The position numbers and the translations under genes are program-made. Source: Variovorax sp. OV329 (GTDB taxonomy: Bacteria > Pseudomonadota > Gammaproteobacteria > Burkholderiales > Burkholderiaceae_C). Taken from it: a DNA stretch of 64,000 nt. Positions 56,886 to 64,000 of this stretch are shown here, in pieces. The notes below the pieces were generated by a model that worked only from the letters and a program-made list of their open reading frames with translations, did not search any database and was not told the DNA's origin. Numbering within the stretch: position 1 is the stretch's first letter; each line of letters begins with the position of its first letter. Where the stretch lies: assembly GCF_900114785.1 (NCBI RefSeq), contig NZ_FOUG01000011.1:62001-126000 (forward strand). The letters are read 5' to 3'.

Positions 56886-58370
56886 TCACGCAGGGACCGG
56901 GCCCTCGGCCGCCAGGGCACGTATGGCCTCCCGGTCCGGCTTGCCTTGAGGCGTGAGCGGGACATGGTCCGGCGTGAGCCACACCACCGAGTCCGCCACG
57001 CCAGGCCCGTGCCGGGCTGCCACCGCACGACGGCATCGGGTCAGATCGAGCGGCACCCCATGGTGCGGGAGCACGAGTGCGATCCAACGCCCGATGTGTG
57101 CTTCGCGCACCACGCACGCATAGCGCACGTCGGGCAGGCCGCACAGCGCGTCCTCGATTGATGTCGGGCTGACCATTCGGCCGTCCACGAATGCGATGTC
57201 CACGGCGCGTCCTAAGATCTGGAGCGTGCCGTCGATGTCCAGGCGCGCGAGGTCGCCGGACCGGTACCAGCCGTCCCGGAACGCCTGTGCCTCCAGGTCG
57301 GGACGGTTCCGATAGCCTTGCGCCATGGCCGGGGAGCGGACCTCGATGCATCCTGCTTCGCCTGCCGACGCCAGCGTTCCGTCTTCGCGCCGCAGCCTCA
57401 CTTCGACGCCTGGCAGCACATGGCCGGCACTGTGGAAGTCATCGGCCGATGCATCGCCGGGCCCGCCGGCCAGGGCGCTGACCAGGCCTTCCTCGCTGGC
57501 GCCGTAGACATGGACGACGCGCGGCCCGAAGCGTTCGCGCGCGCGCCTGCGCAGCGAAGGCGGCGCCGAAGCGCCGATGTGCGTGAGCGTCCTGAGCGAT
57601 GACAGGTCGGTGCCGGCAAGGCACGGGTGATCCATAAGGTCGAAGAGCTGCGGCTCGACGAGGAACAAGTCGGTGATCCGCTCGCGCTCGATGGCGGACG
57701 CGGTTTTCGCCGCGTCATAGCGGTCCTGGAACACGACGGTGCCGCCGCCGAGCAGCGTCACGTCGACGAGGACCTGGGACAGGTAGGCCAGGGGTCCGTT
57801 GACGAGCTGTCGCCTGTCGCGGGGGCTGGCAACCGCCACCATTCGCGCATAGGCCTCGAAGGTCCTCCAGCTGCCCTTGGGAACTCCGGTGCTTCCGCCC
57901 GACGAGATGATGACCGCCAGATCCTTCGGCCTGCCGCGCGATGCCATGGGGGCAGGCGACACATCCGACGCTGCCGCCTTCAGGTCGAACCCGTTCGGCG
58001 GCGCCGTTCCGATGCCGGCAACGGGCAAGGTGCATCCGCAAGGCACCAGGGCCGCGCTCTCCGGAAAAACGACCAGCAGCCGAGGATGGATTGCGGCAAT
58101 CAGCTCCGCGCGCGCCTGCGAAGTGGAGGGCACGGACAGAAAGCAGGCGCCGGCGCCGACCAGATTGGCGGCATAGCGGATCGCCAGCGACTCCATGCCA
58201 TTGACGGCGAAGATCGCAACGACGTCGCCCCTTCCGATGTCGCGGGACTCCAGGACACGTGCGTAGCGGTGGATTGCCTCGAGAAGCTGCCTTCCGCGCG
58301 TCGGCTCGGCGCCGCGCTGCAGGATCACGCGCTCGGGTGCCGCGGCAAGGACCTGCACCAGGCGGTCCAC
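56886..58370 (-). CDS. adenylate-forming enzyme (AMP-binding ligase)
   Basis: About 494 residues of the acyl-CoA synthetase/NRPS adenylation superfamily. The phosphate-binding motif is unusual, ISSGGSTGVPKGS, with Gly-Gly-Ser for the usual Gly-Thr-Thr. Other motifs are VYGASEEGLVSA, WYRSGDLARLDIDGTLQILGRAVD and C-terminal TPQGKPDREAI with the lysine. The start is uncertain; a GTG at 58370 begins the family-like text (DRLVQVLAAAPERVIL). It lies 83 bp behind an exported protein gene on the same strand. Substrate unknown. Confidence 0.82.
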   Translation of the reverse strand: MDRLVQVLAAAPERVILQRGAEPTRGRQLLEAIHRYARVLESRDIGRGDVVAIFAVNGMESLAIRYAANLVGAGACFLSVPSTSQARAELIAAIHPRLLVVFPESAALVPCGCTLPVAGIGTAPPNGFDLKAAASDVSPAPMASRGRPKDLAVIISSGGSTGVPKGSWRTFEAYARMVAVASPRDRRQLVNGPLAYLSQVLVDVTLLGGGTVVFQDRYDAAKTASAIERERITDLFLVEPQLFDLMDHPCLAGTDLSSLRTLTHIGASAPPSLRRRARERFGPRVVHVYGASEEGLVSALAGGPGDASADDFHSAGHVLPGVEVRLRREDGTLASAGEAGCIEVRSPAMAQGYRNRPDLEAQAFRDGWYRSGDLARLDIDGTLQILGRAVDIAFVDGRMVSPTSIEDALCGLPDVRYACVVREAHIGRWIALVLPHHGVPLDLTRCRRAVAARHGPGVADSVVWLTPDHVPLTPQGKPDREAIRALAAEGPVPA

Positions 58371-58453
58371 GTAGGTGCCGGTGACCCCATGTCCTTGCGC
58401 CGGACGCGAATCACCAGGCGTCGCCACGGCGGCGGGGCGCCCGGCGCTGCAGT

Positions 58454-59137
58454 TCAGTACCCCCACCACGGCCGGCAATGCAGGTGGCCGTAGGGTCCGC
58501 GCCAGCAGCGTCCGCCGGCGTACGGCGGCGGGGGCGGCGGCGGATAGATGCCGACCTGAACGCCCGGCCCCCAGCCCCAGCCGCGGCGCCATCCGGGCCC
58601 GTACCACCAGTCGATGAAGATGCTGATCTGCTCGCCGGCCGCGGGCATGGTGCCGCTGAGCAGCTTGATGTCGTAGACCAGCTCGTCGGCCTCGCGGCGC
58701 GGATTGAGCAGCTCGACCACCACTAGGTCGGTCTTGCCGTCGATCACGGTGGAGATCGTCGCGTTGGGCGGGTCCTTCTGGAAGTCGTCCTTGCCCTGAT
58801 TCCAGAACTCGATGAACTTGGGCGTGAGCACGTCGCCGGTCATGCGCTCGGGCCGGTCGCTGAACATGAGGGTCTGCGGCGAGACGCCGCGGATCTTGAG
58901 CGTCTTTCCGTCCGAGGTGAATGACTGGCCCGTCTGCACGAAAAGCCAGTTCGCCGGCGGCATCGGCACGACGTTGGATTCGACGTTGGCCGGCGCGGCA
59001 GCGGCGGACGGTGCCTGCGCCTGGGCCTGCGCCGCGACCGGGCCTGCCGCCAGGGCGAGGACCATCGTCAAGCCCAGAAGAAGTCGGCGCGCCGGCTGCG
59101 CTGGCCGCCCGGATTGATATTTGAGGGTGTGTTTCAT
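58454..59137 (-). CDS. exported hypothetical protein
   Basis: A 227-residue protein with a signal peptide (RRLLLGLTMVLALAAGPVAAQAQ) and an Ala-rich linker. A soluble middle contains DRPERMTGDVLTPKFIEFWNQGKDDFQKDPPNATIS, and the C-terminus is Pro/Gly/Trp/Tyr-rich and ends WWGY. I recognise no named domain. It sits between a small lipoprotein gene (29 bp upstream) and the ligase, probably in one operon. Confidence 0.75.
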   Translation of the reverse strand: MKHTLKYQSGRPAQPARRLLLGLTMVLALAAGPVAAQAQAQAPSAAAAPANVESNVVPMPPANWLFVQTGQSFTSDGKTLKIRGVSPQTLMFSDRPERMTGDVLTPKFIEFWNQGKDDFQKDPPNATISTVIDGKTDLVVVELLNPRREADELVYDIKLLSGTMPAAGEQISIFIDWWYGPGWRRGWGWGPGVQVGIYPPPPPPPYAGGRCWRGPYGHLHCRPWWGY

Positions 59138-59166
59138 GCGGAGCTCCTGGTACGGCAGCGCCGCGT

Positions 59167-59433
59167 TCAGTAGCGGATGCCGCGATGGAACTCGTCGGCA
59201 ATGCTCAGTTCGGTGCGTGCCTCCTGCAGCAGCTGCTCCGCGCGGCCCGCGTGGCCGCCGAAGGTGGGGCCGTTGACCTGCTGCGCATTGCGGATGTGCC
59301 GCAGCGCCGCCACGATCGCCTCGTCGGCGGCTTCGAAGTTGGGGTGCGACAGCGCATAGGCCGTGGTGCAGGCGCTCAGCACGGCGGCCAGGCAGGCGGT
59401 GGCGATCACGAGTTTGCGGGCTTGGACTTTCAT
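59167..59433 (-). CDS. small lipoprotein
   Basis: An 88-residue protein with a lipoprotein signal (ATACLAAVLSAC, lipobox LSAC with the Cys at about 27) followed by a helical mature part (NFEAADEAIVAALRHIRNAQQ, EQLLQEARTELSIADEFHRG). AAGGAAAT lies directly before the ATG. It is the first gene of a minus-strand unit and is divergent from a second lipoprotein gene. Confidence 0.8.
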   Translation of the reverse strand: MKVQARKLVIATACLAAVLSACTTAYALSHPNFEAADEAIVAALRHIRNAQQVNGPTFGGHAGRAEQLLQEARTELSIADEFHRGIRY

Positions 59434-59683
59434 GGTGATTTCCTTGGATTGCGGTTGATGGAAGTTGGTGGGGTCATCGTGCCGAGCCGCCGCCATGGGC
59501 AGTTGCGGCTGCGTCCCGTGTGGTGCGGCGCTGTCCCAGGCGCTGGCATTCGGAACCGCGCAGCCGGAAGACAGCGGGACAAGCAGCAAAGAACTGGGAC
59601 GCGCGCTGAAACGCAGGCGCAAGTCCGGCGGCACCATCTCGTCCATCCAATCAAAAGGCCCTCGCGCAATCCAGGTGAACCAC
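59434..59683. promoter_or_regulatory. divergent intergenic region between two lipoprotein genes
   Basis: The 250-bp gap must carry promoters for both units. No clear consensus element or repeat was found. Confidence 0.35.
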
Positions 59684-60193
59684 ATGCACAGCAAGACCAA
59701 GGCGGCTGCGGCCGCTCTTCCTCTCGTTCTTCTTCTCGGCGCCGGGGCGGCGCTCCTGTCCGGCTGCACCACCACCGGCATGGGCGGCGGCGACCTGGTT
59801 CGCAGCGGCAAGACCAGCGTTCCGGTGCTCTTCTCGTGGACGAGCAAGGACGGCTCCATCGACGGCAGCATGACCGCGACGCTGCCCACCGCCACCTACC
59901 AGGGCCGTTTCTTCCAGATCACGCAGACGCAGAGCACCACCTCGCTGGCGCCGATGTGGGACGGCTGGGCGCCGGGCTGGACCGACTGGCCCTACTGGGG
60001 CCCGCCCGGCGGCTTCGACGCGATGTCGTTCAGCACGCTGTACAGCGGCAAGGTGGTGGCCAACCTGCGCAGCCCCGGCGGCGACAGCATGCGCTGCCGC
60101 TTCCACATGATCCGTCCGGAAAGCGGCATGCAGGGCGGCGGCGCCGGCGAATGCCAGCTGGCCAGCGGCGGCACCATCCAGGCCACCTTCTGA
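59684..60193 (+). CDS. lipoprotein of unknown function
   Basis: A 169-residue lipoprotein. The signal LPLVLLLGAGAALLSGC ends in lipobox LSGC. The mature part begins TTTGMGGGD and contains beta-rich text GSMTATLPTATYQGRFFQITQ and SGKVVANLRSPGGDSMRCRFHMI, which resembles proteins that bind or coat surfaces, but no family is certain. It is followed by an AraC gene 23 bp later. Confidence 0.78.
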   Translation: MHSKTKAAAAALPLVLLLGAGAALLSGCTTTGMGGGDLVRSGKTSVPVLFSWTSKDGSIDGSMTATLPTATYQGRFFQITQTQSTTSLAPMWDGWAPGWTDWPYWGPPGGFDAMSFSTLYSGKVVANLRSPGGDSMRCRFHMIRPESGMQGGGAGECQLASGGTIQATF

Positions 60194-60216
60194 TCGCAGA
60201 CAGGAGCATTGGCGCC

Positions 60217-61404
60217 ATGTCCAGTACCGCCTTGGTCCACTCGCCATCCACGTCGGAAGCATCGCAGCTCTGCAGCAGCTGCGGCGTGCTGCGCAGCTGC
60301 GCGCAGGCGCGTTCGGCCGAAGGACGCGCCCGCGCCTGCGGCACCAGCGCGGCCGCCCGGCCGGCGCCGCGCTCCGGCCTGCCGCGGCTGCGTGCGCACT
60401 CGGGTGAGGTGCCAGCACACGCGCGCTTCGAGCGCCTGCGCGAGGCCATGGGCCACACCTACACGCTGGACCTGCCCGAGCGCCTGCAGCCGCAGGATTG
60501 CCGCTTCGACATCTCCGCCTGGCGCTTCGGTCCGCTGCTGCTGGCCGGTGGCGACAATGCCGCGCGGGTGCAGTCCCGCACCCCGCAGAACATCCGCAAC
60601 GACCAGGTCGACCACTATCGCCTGATGCTGCTGCTCGAGGGCAGCATGCGCGTGGACTCGGACGGCCAGGTGCACATCGTCCGGCCGGGCGAGATGTTCG
60701 TCTCCGACCTGGCGCGGCCCGAGAACTTCGAGGCCGAGGCCGGTGCGAACCGCGTGATCTACATCCCGCGCGAGATGCTCGACGAAGCGCTGCCGCGCCC
60801 CTTCGATCTGCATGGCGCGCGTCCCGGGGGCGTCACGGCCCAGCTGCTGGCCGCCCAGTTGCGCCTGCTGGACGCCGAGCGCCTGGACATGCTTGCGCCG
60901 GACGACGTACCGGCGCTCGCACGCGCCACGGTGCAGCTGCTGGCGGCCAGCCTGGTGCCGTCGCGCGACACCGCGGACCACGCGCTGCCCAGCACGCAGA
61001 CCATGGTGCTGCGGCAGATGAGCCGTTACGTCGACCTGCACCTGGGCGAGCCCCAACTGGGGGCGGAAGACCTGTGCAGCTTCTTCGGTCTCTCGCGCTC
61101 GGCGCTCTACCGCATGTTCGAACCGCTGGGTGGCGTGTCGCGGTACATCCGCGAGCGTCGCCTTGCGCGGGTGCATGAACTGCTCGCGCGCAGCGCCGGC
61201 CGCGTTCACCTGGGCAGCACCGCGCAGGCGCACGGCTTTCGCAGCGCCACGCATTTCAGCCGTGCCTTTCGCGAGCAGTACGGCTACAGCCCCGGCGAGG
61301 TTCGCCTGCGCGGCCTGACCATGGCGCCCGACGTGGCAGTCGCACTGCGCAGTGCCGGCCGTGGCAGGCCGCTCGACCAGTGGATGCGCTCGCTGCGCGA
61401 TTGA
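60217..61404 (+). CDS. AraC-family regulator with AraC-binding-like N-terminus (3)
   Basis: A 395-residue regulator. It has an Ala/Arg-rich leader with several cysteines (LCSSCGVLRSCAQA), then the sensor (DQVDHYRLMLLLEGSMRVDSDG, VIYIPREMLDEALPRPFDLHG). The helix-turn-helix segments are LGAEDLCSFFGLSRSALYRMFEPLGGVSRYIRERRL and TAQAHGFRSATHFSRAFREQYGYSPGEV. AGGAG precedes the ATG. It shares sensor and DNA-binding text with the regulators at 35853 and 53046. The CxxC-like leader is unusual for the group. Confidence 0.88.
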   Translation: MSSTALVHSPSTSEASQLCSSCGVLRSCAQARSAEGRARACGTSAAARPAPRSGLPRLRAHSGEVPAHARFERLREAMGHTYTLDLPERLQPQDCRFDISAWRFGPLLLAGGDNAARVQSRTPQNIRNDQVDHYRLMLLLEGSMRVDSDGQVHIVRPGEMFVSDLARPENFEAEAGANRVIYIPREMLDEALPRPFDLHGARPGGVTAQLLAAQLRLLDAERLDMLAPDDVPALARATVQLLAASLVPSRDTADHALPSTQTMVLRQMSRYVDLHLGEPQLGAEDLCSFFGLSRSALYRMFEPLGGVSRYIRERRLARVHELLARSAGRVHLGSTAQAHGFRSATHFSRAFREQYGYSPGEVRLRGLTMAPDVAVALRSAGRGRPLDQWMRSLRD

Positions 61405-61419
61405 ACTCCCTGCACCGAC

Positions 61420-61884
61420 ATGTACTACGCCGTCGTGACCCTGCTGACGATTGTCCTGCCCGCGGTGTCGGTCGCGGCTGAGAGGCTGCACGGCGGCGCC
61501 GCTTTCACGCCGCTGCTGGTGGCCAAGTGGTATGTGTTCTGGGCCGTGGGCTGCCGGCTCTTCATGGCGGGCATGCGGCAGGTGCTGCAGCCGTCCTACA
61601 CGGCGCGCGTGATCCTGGGCCTGCGCAGCGATGAGTCGCTGCTGTTGGTGCGCGAACTCGGCTTCGCCAACCTGGCGCTGGGCGTGCTCGGCATCGCCAG
61701 CCTGGCGATGCCCGATTGGCGTCTCTCAGCAGCCCTGGCCGGCGGCATCTTCTATGGCCTGGCCGGCGTGAACCATGTGCTGCAGCCGCACCGCAACCGC
61801 CTTGAGACGACTGCCATGGCCACCGACCTGCTGGCCGCACTCGTGCTCCTGGGGTGCTGCCTCCTCGCGTGGCTTGCCCGCTAG
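61420..61884 (+). CDS. small membrane protein, probably four helices
   Basis: The 154-residue product has four hydrophobic stretches (AVVTLLTIVLPAVSVA, WYVFWAVGCRLFMAG, LGFANLALGVLGIASLAM, LLAALVLLGCCLLAW), resembling DUF6790-type membrane proteins. It starts 15 bp after the AraC gene and is probably co-transcribed. Function unknown. Confidence 0.75.
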   Translation: MYYAVVTLLTIVLPAVSVAAERLHGGAAFTPLLVAKWYVFWAVGCRLFMAGMRQVLQPSYTARVILGLRSDESLLLVRELGFANLALGVLGIASLAMPDWRLSAALAGGIFYGLAGVNHVLQPHRNRLETTAMATDLLAALVLLGCCLLAWLAR

Positions 61885-62043
61885 GGCGGCGCGCTTGAGC
61901 TGCGCGGGGCTTCAGCGCGACATAAGCAGCGCCCATCAAACTGCGCGGCACCCTCATTGCCTCACTTTCCCGTCGACACGCGGTGCCAACGAGTGGGACG
62001 CCGCCGAAACCGGCCGCGCATCGCAACCGCAAGAATTCAAACC

Positions 62044-63093
62044 ATGACAGCAATCTCCAAGCATCCTTCGCGATCGGCCGGCGGTGGCATCGGCAACGCC
62101 GGCGCGATCGATGTGCGCGACATCGGCAGCTTCCACATCGGCGGCCGCGTTTCCACGCTGCGCGGCATGCCGGGGCGCCGGCGCGTGAGCACACCCAACG
62201 GCGCCGTGCATCCCGTCGACCCGAACGGCGAGATCGTCTCGGGCCAGATGTACGTGCAGTACGTGCGCCTGGCGCGCCCGCGCAGCAGGCACCCGATGCT
62301 GCTGTGGCACGGCGGCGGCATGTGCGGCACCAACTGGGAAACCACGCCCGACGGCCGTCCAGGCTGGCAGATGTACTTCCTTCGCGCGGGCTTCGACGTG
62401 CTCGTGTCCGATGCGGTGGAGCGCGGCCGTTCCGGCTGGGCGCCCTGGCCCGAGATCTACGAAGGCGCACCGTACTTCCGCACAGCGAAGGAGGCCTGGG
62501 AGGAAACCTTCCGCTTCGGGCCGGCGGGCTCCTGGCATCCGGAGCCGGCGCGCAGGCGCATGCATCCGGGCCTGCGCTTTCCGGCTGAGCACATGGAAGC
62601 CTTCATGAGCCAGTTCGTCCCCCGCTGGTCCTGCAACGACGAGCGCACGCAGGCGGCCTACGACCTGCTGGTGGCCACCCAGGACCACCGCGCCATCCTC
62701 CTTACGCACAGCCAGGGCGGCCAGTTCGGCCTGCGGGCGGCGCTGCACGCGCCGGCGCGCGTGGCGGCGGTGGTGTCCCTGGAGCCCTCGGGCGCGCCGG
62801 ACCCGCTCGCGGGCGATGCGCGCATGCTGCGCGGCGTGCCGCACCTCTTCGTGTGGGGCGACCACCTCGCGCAGCACCGCTTCTGGGCCGAATCTATGCC
62901 GCGGGTGCGCCGCTGGCACGAGGCCCTTCTGGACGCCGGCGTCGACAGCACCTGGCTGGACCTGCCCTCGAGGGGCATCCATGGCAACAGCCATGCGCTG
63001 ATGGCCGACGACAACAGCGACGCCATCGCCGAGACGGTGCTGCGCTGGCTCGACCGGCGTAGCTTGCGCGCGCCCGAAGCGGCGTCCCGATAG
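62044..63093 (+). CDS. alpha/beta hydrolase 3 (esterase-like)
   Basis: A 349-residue alpha/beta-fold hydrolase. An early LLWHGGGMCGTNWETTPDGRPGW segment supplies the oxyanion region, LLTHSQGGQFGLRAA has the nucleophile Ser, and a His occurs in SRGIHGNSHALM near the end, with an Asp candidate in FVWGDHLAQH. No signal peptide is seen. It is followed by a VOC gene 40 bp later. The frame is open from 61957, but the text becomes family-like only after 62044. Confidence 0.87.
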   Translation: MTAISKHPSRSAGGGIGNAGAIDVRDIGSFHIGGRVSTLRGMPGRRRVSTPNGAVHPVDPNGEIVSGQMYVQYVRLARPRSRHPMLLWHGGGMCGTNWETTPDGRPGWQMYFLRAGFDVLVSDAVERGRSGWAPWPEIYEGAPYFRTAKEAWEETFRFGPAGSWHPEPARRRMHPGLRFPAEHMEAFMSQFVPRWSCNDERTQAAYDLLVATQDHRAILLTHSQGGQFGLRAALHAPARVAAVVSLEPSGAPDPLAGDARMLRGVPHLFVWGDHLAQHRFWAESMPRVRRWHEALLDAGVDSTWLDLPSRGIHGNSHALMADDNSDAIAETVLRWLDRRSLRAPEAASR

Positions 63094-63133
63094 CCGAGTC
63101 GATCAATCAAGCAAGCAAGCAAGGAGAAACACG

Positions 63134-63673
63134 ATGCTCTGAAAGAAGCTCCATCACGCGGCCTTCCGGTGCCAGGATGCGGTGGCAACGACACAGTTCT
63201 ACTGCGGCGTGCTGGGCCTGAAGTTCTCGCATGCGATCACGCAGGACGTGGTGCCGTCCACCGGGCAGTACAACCCGCACATCCACATCTTCTTCGAGAC
63301 GCAGGACGGCAGCAGCATCGCCTTCTTCGAGTGCCCCGACGCCCCCGGCGAGGTCAAGGACATGGCCTCGCCCGCATGGATCCACCACTTCGCCTTCCAG
63401 GTCGAGAGCGCGGATGTGCTGCACCAGGCGAAGGCCGAACTGCAGGCGCAAGGCCTGCAGGTGCTGGGCCCGGTGGACCACGATGGCTTCGTCCTGTCCA
63501 TCTACTTCAGCGATCCCTCGGGGCATCGGCTGGAGCTGACCACACCGCTGTGCGACGGCACGCAACTCTCGCGCTACGAGTCGCAGGCACCGCAGGTGCT
63601 CGAGCGCTGGGCGCGTGCGCGGTCGGTGGCGGCCAATGCCCCCGCGCGGCACGCACCCGAAGGCGCGTCCTGA
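63134..63673 (+). pseudogene. VOC-family protein with an in-frame TGA at codon 3
   Basis: AAGGAG precedes ATG 63134-63136, but the third codon is TGA (63140-63142). From codon 4 the frame is open and family-like: KKLHHAAFRCQD (first metal-ligand His), then WIHHFAFQVESAD and GHRLELT with the other likely ligands. The only later start, a GTG near 63182, would lose the first strand and its His. A CGA-to-TGA change would explain it. The gene is probably inactivated, or the base is a sequencing error. Confidence 0.75.
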
Positions 63674-63788
63674 GCCTTCCGAAAGCTGCTGCTCACGCCG
63701 GCGGCACGGGCTTGCCCTCCTGGCGGGGATTGCCAAATCGCGCCCGTGGTGTTGTGATCGCGCCTGCCGGCCCGGGCAGGGCCGCCAC

Positions 63789-64000
63789 ATGGAGGTGCTC
63801 ATCCGGATGCCGACGGTGCCGATGCTCTCCGCGGATTCGCGCGAAGTTCCCGTGCGCTCCCGCCTGGACTGGTGGCGAAGCGCCGTCGGCGAGGTGTTCA
63901 ACGTCACGCCGGACGCGCTGGCCTCGTCGGCCGGTGCGTCGGTGTCCGACTATCCGCACCGGCTCAGCGGCGCCTGGTGGCGCTACGACAAGGTGTTCCT
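63789..64000 (+). CDS. N-terminal part of a probable AraC-family regulator (cut by window edge)
   Basis: From ATG 63789 the frame runs off the right edge after about 70 residues. Text such as VPVRSRLDWWRSAVGEVFNV resembles the start of AraC-binding-like sensor domains of the type seen in the 53046 regulator (REALAYWQESLC). No DNA-binding part is visible yet. Confidence 0.5.
   Translation, partial: MEVLIRMPTVPMLSADSREVPVRSRLDWWRSAVGEVFNVTPDALASSAGASVSDYPHRLSGAWWRYDKVF

Noticed and set aside
58371..59201. Upstream extension of the adenylate-forming enzyme frame
   Set aside because: It overlaps the exported protein gene in another frame and reads as low-complexity Arg/Pro/Ala text without a domain.

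Overview
The window is high-GC DNA with the gene families of a soil or plant-associated betaproteobacterium of the order Burkholderiales (Variovorax, Achromobacter or Bordetella-like). Pointers are the Bug-type (TctC) solute receptors, the Burkholderiales-style porin, the many AraC and LysR regulators and the dense catabolic gene content. No rRNA, tRNA, CRISPR array, phage or intact transposase was seen. The species call is inference.

Layout. 1-3.5 kb: a cut-off gene end, an MFS transporter, a small exported protein, and a two-gene unit ending in a frameshifted MarC-family gene. 3.5-8.1 kb: a minus-strand operon of porin, MmgE/PrpD-family protein and acyl-CoA ligase. 8.4-11.2 kb: a gamma-glutamyltransferase homologue with a Bug receptor, closed by a clear intrinsic terminator. 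11.3-14.2 kb: a VOC protein, a FAD amine-oxidase-like enzyme and a LysR regulator. 14.4-23.4 kb: a complete peptide-type ABC importer running into a flavin monooxygenase, an alpha/beta hydrolase and an AraC regulator. 23.4-36.9 kb: the catabolic core, with two more flavin monooxygenases, three stand-alone chorismate-mutase-like (AroQ/PchB-type) proteins, a second VOC protein, a second hydrolase, a second Bug receptor, an acyl-CoA ligase, a nitronate-monooxygenase-like enzyme and three further AraC regulators.

37-45 kb: a small unknown gene, an orphan FcoT-type thioesterase and a 2283-residue glycine-rich autotransporter. 45-46 kb: gene remnants, one sharing a 79-bp direct repeat with position 3491. 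46-50 kb: an omega-aminotransferase and a methylmalonate/malonate-semialdehyde dehydrogenase with a divergent LysR gene, consistent with beta-alanine catabolism. 50.3-51.7 kb: a low-GC cassette with a 22-residue peptide gene, a perfect 10-bp inverted repeat, and a protein carrying the metal-ligand pattern of M29 peptidases. This is my best candidate for an undescribed peptide-maturation system. 51.7-53 kb: decayed SnoaL-like and VOC genes. 53-64 kb: AraC regulators, a secreted lipase, a FUSC-like membrane protein, an adenylate-forming enzyme, small lipoproteins, an alpha/beta hydrolase, a VOC gene with a stop at codon 3, and a truncated last gene.

In the core (29.0-35.8 kb) seven genes run with overlaps or gaps under 50 bp. 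They read as a pathway of uptake, ring hydroxylation, possible ring opening by the VOC protein, hydrolysis and CoA activation. The substrate cannot be read from the sequence.
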